NCBI RefSeq assembly: GCF_004343035.1
Contig: NZ_SMCQ01000023.1
Location: forward strand, 1-47,425
DNA: 47,425 bases
Direction: 5' to 3'
Origin: Longibaculum muris
GTDB lineage: Bacteria; Bacillota_I; Bacilli_A; Erysipelotrichales; Coprobacillaceae
Positions 16,348 to 24,483 of this stretch are shown here, in pieces. The notes under the pieces were generated by a model that saw nothing but the letters and a program-made list of their open reading frames with translations, was not told the origin of the DNA and searched no databases. Made by a program: the position numbers and the translations under genes. The stretch's first letter is position 1. Every line of letters starts with the position of its first letter.

Positions 16348-17661
16348 ATGCAACAAACATCATTATTTCAAAATCAAGACCCTTTAGCCAATCGTTTAAG
16401 ACCACAAAGCTTAGATGATTATGTTGGTCAAAAACATTTAGTAGGCAAAGGAAAACTTTTAAGACAATTTATTGAAAATGATCAAATATCTTCCATGATC
16501 TTTTGGGGTCCTCCAGGAGTTGGGAAAACAACTCTTGCGCAAATTATTGCTCAAACTTCAAAAGCTGAATTTATTAATTTTTCTGCAGTTACAAGCGGGA
16601 TTAAAGATATTAAAGAAGTGATGAAACAAGCAAGTCAAAAACAAGCACTAGGAATAAAGACTATTGTTTTTGTCGATGAAATTCATCGTTTTAATAAAGC
16701 ACAACAAGATGCTTTTTTACCTTATGTTGAAAAAGGAAGTATTGTCTTAATTGGGGCAACCACTGAAAATCCTTCTTTTGAAATCAATTCAGCACTTCTA
16801 TCACGCTGTAAAGTTTTTGTTCTTCATGCCTTAGAAACTGAAGATATCTTAGAACTTCTACATCATGCCTTAAATGATGAACGAGGGTTTAAAAATGAAG
16901 ATATCCAAATCGATGAAGATACACTTTACATGATTGCAAGCTTTGCTAATGGGGATGCGAGAGTTGCTTTAAATACACTAGAAATGGCTGTTTTTAATGG
17001 AGAAAGACAAAATCAAAAAACGCTTGTTTCTAAAGAAATTGTTGAACAATGTACAAGTCATAAATCTTTACTCTATGATAAAAAAGGTGAAGAACATTAT
17101 AATCTCATTTCTGCTTTACATAAATCTATGCGTAATAGTGATGTTGATGCGGCAATTTATTGGTTAGCACGTATGTTAGAAGCTGGTGAGGATCCTTTAT
17201 ATATTGCAAGGAGACTTGTTCGTTTTGCTAGTGAAGATATTGGGATGGCTGATAGTCATGCCTTACAGATTGCTGTTGCTTGTTATCAAGCCTGTCATTT
17301 TATCGGTATGCCTGAATGTAGTGTTCATTTAACCCATGCCGTTACTTATCTTTCTTTATCAGTCAAATCAAATGCTTTATATATGGCTTATGAAAAAGCA
17401 AAAAAGGATGCCTTAGAAACTCTTTCTCAAGGAGTTCCTTTGCATCTACGTAATGCTCCAACAAAATTAATGAAAGATTTAAATTATGGTAAAGGCTATC
17501 AATATGCTCATGAATATGCTGATAAATTAACCACTATGACTTGCTTGCCTGAAGCTTTAAGTGACCGTACTTATTATCAGCCAACCAACCAGGGAAGTGA
17601 AGCCAAAGTTGCTTTACGCTTACAACAAATCAAAGAATGGAAAAAATCGCATAAGAAATGA
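16348..17661 (+). CDS. rarA: Replication-associated recombination protein A (RarA/MgsA AAA+ ATPase)
   Basis: A 437-residue AAA+ ATPase acting at stalled replication forks. Walker A is GPPGVGKTT (Lys60) and Walker B is IVFVDEIHRFNK. Sensor 1 is GATTENPSFEINSALLSR, and the C-terminal MgsA-type oligomerisation region (VRFASEDIGMAD, NAPTKLMKDLNYGKGY) is complete. The N-terminus QTSLF (residues 3-7) resembles a sliding-clamp-binding peptide. GGTGAT precedes the start. It is a lone housekeeping gene on the plus strand between the chemosensory operon and the BTAD regulator. Confidence 0.96.
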   Translation: MQQTSLFQNQDPLANRLRPQSLDDYVGQKHLVGKGKLLRQFIENDQISSMIFWGPPGVGKTTLAQIIAQTSKAEFINFSAVTSGIKDIKEVMKQASQKQALGIKTIVFVDEIHRFNKAQQDAFLPYVEKGSIVLIGATTENPSFEINSALLSRCKVFVLHALETEDILELLHHALNDERGFKNEDIQIDEDTLYMIASFANGDARVALNTLEMAVFNGERQNQKTLVSKEIVEQCTSHKSLLYDKKGEEHYNLISALHKSMRNSDVDAAIYWLARMLEAGEDPLYIARRLVRFASEDIGMADSHALQIAVACYQACHFIGMPECSVHLTHAVTYLSLSVKSNALYMAYEKAKKDALETLSQGVPLHLRNAPTKLMKDLNYGKGYQYAHEYADKLTTMTCLPEALSDRTYYQPTNQGSEAKVALRLQQIKEWKKSHKK

Positions 17662-17685
17662 CCATCATCATGATGGCCATTTTTT
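17658..17685 (+). terminator. Intrinsic terminator of rarA
   Basis: ATGACCATCAT and ATGATGGCCAT pair with one mismatch around a single C, overlapping the rarA stop codon, and are followed by six T. The convergent BTAD gene ends just beside it. Confidence 0.8.
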
Positions 17686-18865
17686 AAAATATTTTTTTCA
17701 ACTCAGATTTTAAAATCATTTCAGGGTGTTTCTTCTGCTTATTATATTCCTCTTGAATTCTTTCAACCGCGATACTTGCACCATCTATCTCATGAGAAGC
17801 AACAATTAAAGCAAATTGAGTCATATTAAACTTAGAAAAAACATCATTCTTTCTCAGACTCTTAGCAATAACATCTCTTAATATGTCAACTTCTTCTAAA
17901 ACTTCTTGTTCAGATAAACAATCTTTAGAATCGCTTAAAGTAAGTAAAGCTAAAACCCGTGCATCCATTGAACGCTTTGCTGAACGTAGATTAACTTGAT
18001 AAATGTTTTTAAAAACATCAAAGTCACAATAGAAAGTAGAATCAGAATGATTATCACCAACAAGATTATCTTCTAATTCAACAACATTGATTTCAGAAGA
18101 AGGAATAGTATTTAAAATCAACTGATAAATTTCCGTCATTCTTGCAGACATTGGTATTCCCTTTTGATGAAAATATGTGTCTATATTTTGACGATAATAT
18201 GCTAATGCTACATCAATTTGATTCGTTTTGTAATAACTATAAAGTCTTGCTTCATAGATTTTTGTATCAGAGAATTGTTGTGCATTTAAATGTTCAGTTA
18301 ATTTTAAGACATCTTCATATCGTTTCGCTTCTAATAAACAATCAAGTGTATCAATAAAAGCTTCTAAACAATGCGTGTGTAATGTTCTATTCATTTGTTC
18401 AACCCAAGGATTATCTAAGAATTCTGGTAGGAATTGGTTGACATATTTTTCTAATAAACGTAGACATCGGCTATATTTTTTTGAAACATCTTTTTCCTGT
18501 TGAATACGATTAGCAAGTTTCACTAAATCTTCATAATCAACTTTACACTCAACTTCTAGATTCCAATTATATCCTTTGCCTAAAGATTGAATACAGCTTA
18601 TATCATCACAAAAACGCTTCATTTCTTTACGAGCACGATAAACCAAATTTCTTAAAGCCCCTTCTGGTTTATCAGAATTCCCCTTTGGCCATAAGAAATC
18701 TATCAAACGTGTAGCGTTTAAGCTTTGATCTCTATTTAATATTAAATAGATAATCAGTAATTCAACTTGAGCACTTCTTTGTCTTTCTAATGGAAAAACA
18801 ATATCACCACATGAAATTTTTAATTTACCTAATGTATGGACATTTAAAACTGTCCCTTTTTTCAT
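17684..18865 (-). CDS. BTAD/SARP-type transcriptional regulator with degenerate C-terminal GGDEF-like domain
   Basis: A 393-residue protein. Residues 1-100 form an OmpR-like winged helix (LGKLKISCGDIVFPLERQRSAQVELLIIYL..ALRNLVYRARKEMK). About 105-255 is a helical BTAD/TPR-like domain (YEDLVKLANRI..EARLYSYYKTNQIDVALAYY). About 275-393 resembles a shortened GGDEF fold (RSMDARVLALLTLSD..ILRDVIAKSLRKNDVFSKFNMTQFALIVAS). GGDEF itself is replaced by NMTQF (347-351), but RKND (338-341) stands exactly where the RxxD c-di-GMP site would be. That makes it a candidate c-di-GMP-binding regulator (inference). Its target is unknown; neighbours are the pilus-like and chemosensory operons. GGAGATG precedes the start. 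Confidence 0.82.
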   Translation of the reverse strand: MKKGTVLNVHTLGKLKISCGDIVFPLERQRSAQVELLIIYLILNRDQSLNATRLIDFLWPKGNSDKPEGALRNLVYRARKEMKRFCDDISCIQSLGKGYNWNLEVECKVDYEDLVKLANRIQQEKDVSKKYSRCLRLLEKYVNQFLPEFLDNPWVEQMNRTLHTHCLEAFIDTLDCLLEAKRYEDVLKLTEHLNAQQFSDTKIYEARLYSYYKTNQIDVALAYYRQNIDTYFHQKGIPMSARMTEIYQLILNTIPSSEINVVELEDNLVGDNHSDSTFYCDFDVFKNIYQVNLRSAKRSMDARVLALLTLSDSKDCLSEQEVLEEVDILRDVIAKSLRKNDVFSKFNMTQFALIVASHEIDGASIAVERIQEEYNKQKKHPEMILKSELKKIF

Positions 18866-18931
18866 AAATTCATCTCCATTCTTTTTTAAGTATTGAGTTG
18901 CTTACCTATCATCAATTTCTTCCCACATTTT

Positions 18932-18937
18932 ATTATA
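18932..18937 (-). promoter_or_regulatory. Possible -10 of the BTAD regulator gene
   Basis: TATAAT on the minus strand, 67 bases upstream of the ATG, in a 143-base intergenic region. The matching -35 is poor, so the assignment is weak. Confidence 0.35.
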
Positions 18938-19008
18938 CTCTAAAATATCACAAATTCCATAACAAAATAAAACAAATCTAAAAAGTTATAACATAATATA
19001 TTTACTAC

Positions 19009-20064
19009 TTATAATTTCTTTTCTATATTGCCTGGATGACTGGCATACATAAGTGCTGTTTCCTGACTTATTTTTCCCTGTTTATATAACTCTACAATTG
19101 CATCATCCATTGTTATCATTCCTGCTTGTTTTTGAGAAGCAATCACATTATCTATTTGATGTGTCTTACCTTCTCTAATTAAAGTTCTAATGGCTTGATT
19201 GCATATCATGACCTCAAAAACAGGAATCATTTTTCCATCAACACTAGGTAATAGCTGTTGAGAAACAACTGCATTTAAAACCATTGATAATTGAACACGA
19301 ATTTGTTGTTGTTGAGTAGAAGGAAAAACATCAATAATACGATCAATCGTATTGGCGACACCCACAGTATGTAAACTAGATAAAATCAGATGTCCGGTTT
19401 CCGCTGCTGTAATCGCTGTTTCAATAGTTTCTAAATCACGCATTTCTCCAACCAAAATAACTTCCGGTGCTTCTCTTAAAGCAGCTCTTAAAGCCGAAAC
19501 ATAGTCTAATGTATCATGATAGACTTCACGTTGAGAAACAATGCTTTTTTGATGGCTATGTAAATATTCAATCGGATCTTCAATGGTAATGATATGTGTA
19601 TTCCGATTACGATTGATTTGGTCAATCATACAAGCTAAGGTTGTAGACTTCCCACTTCCAGCCGGACCTGTCACTAAAACCATTCCTTTTTTAGCCTTTG
19701 ATAAATCAATTAATGATGTTGGAATATGTAAAGCCAAAGGATCAGGTAAAGCAAATTGAACCACACGGATAACCGCGGATAAAGAGTTTCTTTGCTTATA
19801 AGCATTTACACGAAAACGTCCAACATTTGAAATAGAAAAAGAAAAATCGGCATCTCCTATTTCTATCAATTTATCAATATCATCTTTATGGGCAATATGA
19901 TATATTTCACGAATAATATTTTCAGTATCTTGAGGTGACAATTTTATATCATTATACATCTCAATATGTCCATCTTTTTTGATTGCACAAGGCGACCCAG
20001 CGATAATAAAGACATCTGATGCATTCATTGTGATGACATCTTCTAATAATTTTCTAGTTTCCAT
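19009..20064 (-). CDS. pilT: PilT-type retraction ATPase of a type IV pilus-like system
   Basis: A 351-residue hexameric secretion ATPase. Walker A is GPAGSGKSTTLA, the Asp box is IITIEDPIEYLH, Walker B is VILVGEMRDLETI, followed by the His box GHLILSSLHT. The C-terminal AIRTLIREGKTHQIDN is the PilT hallmark, separating it from PilB/GspE. No tetracysteine zinc motif is present, again as in PilT. It is the last gene of a seven-gene operon, overlapping the previous gene by 11 bases. In known systems PilT powers pilus retraction and twitching; no PilB partner lies in this window. Confidence 0.93.
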   Translation of the reverse strand: METRKLLEDVITMNASDVFIIAGSPCAIKKDGHIEMYNDIKLSPQDTENIIREIYHIAHKDDIDKLIEIGDADFSFSISNVGRFRVNAYKQRNSLSAVIRVVQFALPDPLALHIPTSLIDLSKAKKGMVLVTGPAGSGKSTTLACMIDQINRNRNTHIITIEDPIEYLHSHQKSIVSQREVYHDTLDYVSALRAALREAPEVILVGEMRDLETIETAITAAETGHLILSSLHTVGVANTIDRIIDVFPSTQQQQIRVQLSMVLNAVVSQQLLPSVDGKMIPVFEVMICNQAIRTLIREGKTHQIDNVIASQKQAGMITMDDAIVELYKQGKISQETALMYASHPGNIEKKL

Positions 20065-20449
20065 CCTCTACCTCCTTATTTTCTGTTTGAAAAGAAACAA
20101 TGTGTAGATTTTCATCTTGCACTTGAAAAGTTAATTTTAAATCCTGATCTTCATTAATTGAATCAATCAAGCAATACTTTTGATTTTGATAAATATAATG
20201 AATATTCTTTGATTTTAATTGTTGTTCAATATCTTTTGGCTCTAATTGTTCATAGACTGTCAAAAGATGAGATTGTGCCTGATAGTATTGTTTTGTTAAG
20301 TTCATTTGTCGTAAGGTTGACTCATAATATGAATGTGCCCTTAATGAAGCAAGGGTAGCTAAAATCAACATGACTAAAACCACAAAAAGCATAAATATAC
20401 TTGGAGCCCCAATACTCATATGAAATTCTTGTTTTTCTTTACTCATCAT
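20054..20449 (-). CDS. Small single-pass membrane protein of the pilus-like operon
   Basis: 131 residues: a short cytoplasmic head, one hydrophobic segment (SIFMLFVVLVMLILATLASLRA) and an external helical region. It resembles pilin-like or TadE-like subunits in shape but has no G|FTLIE prepilin site. I recall similar proteins next to DUF4860 and PilT genes in gut Firmicutes, without known function. ATGs at 20449 and 20446 share one GGAGG; the frame also runs to a TTG at 20461. It overlaps both neighbours. Confidence 0.7.
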   Translation of the reverse strand: MMSKEKQEFHMSIGAPSIFMLFVVLVMLILATLASLRAHSYYESTLRQMNLTKQYYQAQSHLLTVYEQLEPKDIEQQLKSKNIHYIYQNQKYCLIDSINEDQDLKLTFQVQDENLHIVSFQTENKEVEDGN

Positions 20450-20807
20450 GATTTCCTCCAATCACAAAAGGAAGTTCATTTAAACATTTATCATCCTCAT
20501 AAATTTTAATGACACCATGTTTCACTTCATCTTGATAGATAATAAGCGAAAAATGGTCACCTTGATAAGTAGAATCATCAATCTTTTGAACATCAAATAG
20601 TTGATCTGGAGCAATCTTGGGATGGGCCTGCATCGTAGCAATCATACTTTCTGCTTTTAATAAAGTTTGCGATAAAGATGTTGCTTGTGCTTGACGCTGC
20701 TTTGCTTGAACAATAAAAGTGACACAGAATGTTGTTGAAATAGCAAAGAAGAAGATTACAATTATCAGTTCCATTAAATATGAAAAAGAATGTTCTTTTG
20801 ACTTCAT
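20439..20807 (-). CDS. Pilin-like small membrane protein
   Basis: 122 residues with an N-terminal segment KEHSFSYLMELIIVIFFFAI that resembles a class III prepilin leader: a hydrophobic helix with Glu at about position +5. The usual Gly before the cut is replaced by Ser, so processing is uncertain. The rest is a small beta-rich domain (YQGDHFSLIIYQDEVKHGVIKIY). GGAGGAGATTTT precedes the start. Probable minor pilin or pseudopilin of the operon. Confidence 0.7.
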   Translation of the reverse strand: MKSKEHSFSYLMELIIVIFFFAISTTFCVTFIVQAKQRQAQATSLSQTLLKAESMIATMQAHPKIAPDQLFDVQKIDDSTYQGDHFSLIIYQDEVKHGVIKIYEDDKCLNELPFVIGGNHDE

Positions 20808-20818
20808 AAAATCTCCTC

Positions 20819-21268
20819 CTAACGATGTATATAAACAGTTAACTGTTCACTTCTTTGATGTTTTGTCACAATAAAAGTATAAAGCTGATGATCATAAGAA
20901 ATTTGAAAATCATCGATTGCAAAAAGTTTTTCGCCTTCACTAAAGAGTGGTGTATATTGACTATCAGCATATATTTCTTGTAAATAACCATCTTGATAAT
21001 AAATATATGTTATTGTTTTTTGGTTTTGAATAATAAGACAAGGATGTTGATTGATTGTTTTGACTTGAATCATTTGCTGATTTTCATTTTCTTTAAGTTT
21101 GGTATGAATATAGGATAAGGGAATGGTTAAATCTTCTTGTTGTAAAATACTTTCATGAATATTTTGATAGCCTTGTATTTCACTCGATATGATAAAGAAT
21201 GAACCAATCACAAAGATGAGAATCAATAATAAATTCATTAAGGATTGAATATGTGATTGTCTACTCAT
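20819..21268 (-). CDS. DUF4860-like membrane protein
   Basis: 149 residues: MSRQSHIQSLMNLLLILIFVIGSFFIISSEIQGYQNI forms a single N-terminal membrane helix, followed by a beta-rich external domain (CLIIQNQKTITYIYYQDGYLQEIYAD). The layout recalls DUF4860, a family seen beside PilT/GspF gene sets. The ATG at 21268 has AAAAGGAG 8 bases upstream; the open frame reaches 21286. It overlaps the preceding gene as ATGAGTAG. Function unknown. Confidence 0.7.
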   Translation of the reverse strand: MSRQSHIQSLMNLLLILIFVIGSFFIISSEIQGYQNIHESILQQEDLTIPLSYIHTKLKENENQQMIQVKTINQHPCLIIQNQKTITYIYYQDGYLQEIYADSQYTPLFSEGEKLFAIDDFQISYDHQLYTFIVTKHQRSEQLTVYIHR

Positions 21269-21560
21269 AATCATTCTCCTTTTCATAGACTCTAATCGTT
21301 GGTTTTAAGTTATCTCCTTCAAAATGATAAAGAATATGATAATCATCTTCATTAACCAATAAGCCATAATTTTTCTTTAAATATTCAATATCTTGAGGAT
21401 ACTTTCCTTCAATACTATAACATTTTAAACTTAATTGTAAGATTGTATCATTTACTCTCTTTAAATCTTCATCCTTAGAATACTCATCAGCATATTGTAC
21501 CCCTAAAACAACCAAAACCACAAAAGCTAGAATAAATAAACATTTCAATAATAATTTCAT
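21261..21560 (-). CDS. Small membrane protein of the pilus-like operon
   Basis: 99 residues with one N-terminal hydrophobic helix (LLLKCLFILAFVVLVVLGVQYADE) and a compact polar domain (LKCYSIEGKYPQDIEYLKKNYGLLV..YHILYHFEGDNLKPTIRVYE). The 'YPxxIEYLKKNYGL' pattern resembles the globular part of small pseudopilins. The ATG at 21560 has AGGTGA just upstream; GTG at 21569 is the other option. It follows GspF directly. No clear prepilin site. Confidence 0.65.
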   Translation of the reverse strand: MKLLLKCLFILAFVVLVVLGVQYADEYSKDEDLKRVNDTILQLSLKCYSIEGKYPQDIEYLKKNYGLLVNEDDYHILYHFEGDNLKPTIRVYEKENDYE

Positions 21561-21569
21561 AACATTCAC

Positions 21570-22598
21570 CTACAATGATGATAAAATACTCACAATTGGT
21601 AACATAACTGAAAGTAATACAATTCCTACAATAACTGATAAGAAAGTCACCATTGTTGGTTCAATAACATTTAAAAAATGAGCAATGGATTCATTCACTT
21701 CATCTTGATAAGTCATTGATAATTGCTGAAAGATTTGATCGACTTGACCAGTTTTAATTCCCACTTGTAAGATATTGAGTTTCATACCATGATAGATTTG
21801 ATTATTTGCGAGGGTTTCTTCAAAAGGCATATCTGCTTGTAAATCAACTAGACATTTTTTAAGATTTTCTTTTAATTGCTTTTCTTCAATTAAAGGGAGA
21901 GTATATTGAATAGCATCTTCAAATTCATAACCACTTGATATAAACATCGAAAAAGCATAAGTCATTTGGGCATGACTTAAAGCATAAGAAAGCTTCTTCA
22001 TAAAGGGCATACGATAAATAAAGACACTTAATAAATCAACATGTTTGATTTTGGCATAAATGAAAATAGAAATTAAGCTTATAAAGACTATGGTTAAAAC
22101 TAAAAAACCCATGAATGAAAAAATCTGACCGCATTTCATAAACGTATAAGCATAAGTAGAAAGCTCTCCACCAAGACTTTTTAAAACACCTTGAAAGATG
22201 GGAAGAACTTTAAAAACAATGACTCCAACAACCACTTGCATCATCAATAATAAAACAATTGGATAAGTGATTGCCTGTTTCAAAGATGATGACATATCTT
22301 TCATACGTTGATAATAATCTGATAATGATGACATGACTCCATCTAAATGTCCACTGATTTCTCCAGCTTCTAATAAATGAACCATATAATCATCAAAAGC
22401 TTGAGTTTTTGAGATAGCTTGGCTTAAAGTTGTATCTTCTTGTAAGTTTTCTAAAACTTCTTTTAAAACTGTCTTTAATCGGGGATTATCTTCTGATTGT
22501 TCAATCATATCAATTCCTTGATAAATATCAAAACCAGCATTTATAATCAATGCCATTGATTTGGCAAAAGTTTCTTTTTCTTCAAAGCTTAATTTCAT
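21570..22598 (-). CDS. GspF/PilC-family inner-membrane platform protein
   Basis: 342 residues with two GspF repeats, each ending in membrane helices. Typical motifs are FAKSMALIINAGFDIYQGID, LLEAGEISGHLDGVM, SYALSHAQMTYAFSMFISSGYEFEDAI and LQVGIKTGQVDQIFQQLSMTYQDEV. Three membrane segments lie at about 110-135, 155-180 and 315-340. In type IV pili and type II secretion it is the platform driven by the ATPases. GGAGGATG precedes the start. It is 12 bases after the transglutaminase gene. Confidence 0.92.
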   Translation of the reverse strand: MKLSFEEKETFAKSMALIINAGFDIYQGIDMIEQSEDNPRLKTVLKEVLENLQEDTTLSQAISKTQAFDDYMVHLLEAGEISGHLDGVMSSLSDYYQRMKDMSSSLKQAITYPIVLLLMMQVVVGVIVFKVLPIFQGVLKSLGGELSTYAYTFMKCGQIFSFMGFLVLTIVFISLISIFIYAKIKHVDLLSVFIYRMPFMKKLSYALSHAQMTYAFSMFISSGYEFEDAIQYTLPLIEEKQLKENLKKCLVDLQADMPFEETLANNQIYHGMKLNILQVGIKTGQVDQIFQQLSMTYQDEVNESIAHFLNVIEPTMVTFLSVIVGIVLLSVMLPIVSILSSL

Positions 22599-22610
22599 CT
22601 TTTCATCCTC

Positions 22611-23510
22611 CTAATAATAATAGATTGCATCATATTGACCATCATAATCAAATTTAGAACTCGCAAATGTTGGATCCATTCTTGTCCACGTTTTTTCATC
22701 CATAAATATATCTGGATTCACCCAGCCTTTTCCTTTTAAATAAACTTCTACCCAGGCATGATATTCAACATCTGTATTCCCACAAATCAAACGCGCAGGA
22801 ATATGATTGATTCGTAACATAGCAACCATCAGCGCAGCATAATCAAAACATATTCCTTTTTTTACTTTTAATAATTCATTTAAATCTGGTAATATATATT
22901 TTTCATTTGCTTCTGCAGCTTTTTGATCATCATAGGTTAAATAATCAGCTACAAAAGTATAGATATCTTTGATCCGTTGTAAATCATTATCATCCTTTTT
23001 CACAACTTCAATAGCCTTATGAGTTATTGAATCACCTTTTTGATAATTTACCAATTGATTAGGATAAAGAAAAGGTGATAATTCATCTTTGATTTGCACA
23101 TCTATTTCTAAAGTTTTCACAATCGCATATTGTTTTCCTTGAATATTTTCTAGAATTTTAATCATATATTTTCCATTTCCCATTTGTAAAGGAAAAGCAA
23201 TGGGTTCTAAACTGACTAAATCATAATTATATGTTTGTTCATTTTGTGAAGATGTAATCTGAATTTTCACACGCTTTTTATTTTCATGACTTAAATATGC
23301 CATGATATATCCTAAATCGGTATGTGAATAATCAACGATTGCAATAGAAGATGATAAAATCTGTTGTTTTGAATTTTGTGGATACAAAATATCCTTTTCA
23401 CTATAACTTTTTGAAGAAGGATATTCACTAGGATATTTCTTTTTTTCTGACTGACAGCCAAAAAGAAATAATGATAATGTTATGATGCATAGAGATATTT
23501 TTTTTAACAT
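22611..23510 (-). CDS. Transglutaminase-like lipoprotein, first gene of the pilus-like operon
   Basis: 299 residues. The signal MLKKISLCIITLSLFLFGC gives lipidation at Cys19. The C-terminal half is a transglutaminase/protease-like core with the full triad: Cys in KKGICFDYAALMVAML, His in EYHAWVEVY and Asp in WVNPD. Bacterial members act as peptidases or crosslinkers on extracellular proteins, so it could process or crosslink the products of the downstream genes (inference). The ATG at 23510 has GGAGG 9 bases upstream; GTG two codons earlier is too close. Confidence 0.85.
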   Translation of the reverse strand: MLKKISLCIITLSLFLFGCQSEKKKYPSEYPSSKSYSEKDILYPQNSKQQILSSSIAIVDYSHTDLGYIMAYLSHENKKRVKIQITSSQNEQTYNYDLVSLEPIAFPLQMGNGKYMIKILENIQGKQYAIVKTLEIDVQIKDELSPFLYPNQLVNYQKGDSITHKAIEVVKKDDNDLQRIKDIYTFVADYLTYDDQKAAEANEKYILPDLNELLKVKKGICFDYAALMVAMLRINHIPARLICGNTDVEYHAWVEVYLKGKGWVNPDIFMDEKTWTRMDPTFASSKFDYDGQYDAIYYY

Positions 23511-23540
23511 GAACACTATCCTCCTTCTTCTTTCTTTCCT

Positions 23541-23549
23541 ATTATAACA
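23541..23549 (-). promoter_or_regulatory. Extended -10 promoter of the pilus-like operon
   Basis: TGTTATAAT on the minus strand (TGn plus TATAAT) lies about 30 bases upstream of the transglutaminase start. The -35 is weak. Confidence 0.5.
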
Positions 23550-23592
23550 CGAAATAAATAAAGAAAAACAGTTTTATATCAAAATGCAAAGG

Positions 23593-23612
23593 ACGATGAG
23601 TTTCCTCATCGT
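23593..23612 (-). terminator. Terminator of the HAD phosphatase gene
   Basis: The perfect stem ACGATGAG/CTCATCGT with a four-base loop overlaps the stop codon of the upstream HAD gene, followed on the minus strand by CCTTTGCATTTT. It separates that gene from the pilus-like operon. Confidence 0.7.
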
Positions 23613-24352
23613 TCATTCATAAATATCATAAGTGCATCACAAACACTATAAACCAGATGATCAGCAGATTCTTGAACAATTGCTGGTGAACGGAAAAATG
23701 AAAATGCTTGATCAACATTGTCTAACATTGGCAAATCATTGTATGAATCACCAATTCCTCCAATCACATCAATTCCTTGAATTGCTTTATATTTTTTTAT
23801 TGCCTCACCCTTAGAACACCCTTTTGCAACAATATCAATATATTCAATATTTTGATAACTATCAACAACATCTCCAAAACGTGTCGTAATATCTTGACAT
23901 ATTTTAGCTGCATTTTCTTCATTTTTGCCATCAATAGATAAACAAAAAATATCATCACCTTTTATATCATCTGGTGAAGAAATAATGATTTGTTCCATTG
24001 GCATTTTTAATTGATGAAAAGCATACATTTTTTGATTTGCCTGAATGCCTATTTCAACATCTTGGTGATAAGTTTTATAAATCTCATTGAATACTTCTCT
24101 AGGTAAACATTTTTTATAGAGAATATTTTGATGTTTATCTAAGACCACTGCTCCACTACTTAAAATATAAAAATCTAAATCAATTTTTCCTTTCATTACT
24201 GGTTCAATACCTACGAGAGGTCGTCCCGTGCAAATTCCAAATAGATTTCCAGCATTTTGAAAAGCAATAATTGCATCCAAATCCGATTGATAAAAGCCTT
24301 GTTTTTCACCAAAATAAATTGTTCCATCAAAATCACTTGCTAGTGCTATCAT
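23606..24352 (-). CDS. HAD-superfamily (Cof-type) sugar-phosphatase-like hydrolase
   Basis: 248 residues. HAD motif I is ASDFDGTIYF, motif II SSGAVVLD, the motif III lysine lies in KGCSKGEAIKKY, and motif IV is GGIGDSYNDLPML, the Cof/IIB layout. Substrates of such enzymes are usually sugar phosphates or nucleotide cofactors and cannot be read from sequence. The frame opens at 24409, but the ATG at 24352 has AAGGTGAGAGG directly upstream and starts at the conserved MIALASDFDGT. Confidence 0.88.
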   Translation of the reverse strand: MIALASDFDGTIYFGEKQGFYQSDLDAIIAFQNAGNLFGICTGRPLVGIEPVMKGKIDLDFYILSSGAVVLDKHQNILYKKCLPREVFNEIYKTYHQDVEIGIQANQKMYAFHQLKMPMEQIIISSPDDIKGDDIFCLSIDGKNEENAAKICQDITTRFGDVVDSYQNIEYIDIVAKGCSKGEAIKKYKAIQGIDVIGGIGDSYNDLPMLDNVDQAFSFFRSPAIVQESADHLVYSVCDALMIFMNER

Positions 24353-24483
24353 CCTCTCACCTTCCCTTGTTTTTATTTTACTATTTCCAATTAAAAAAAG
24401 AAACTCCAATTCAATACATTAGCATATTCATTGACTTTCTTTTATAAGTGATTCGTAAACAATGAAAACTGGTGAGATGAAAT

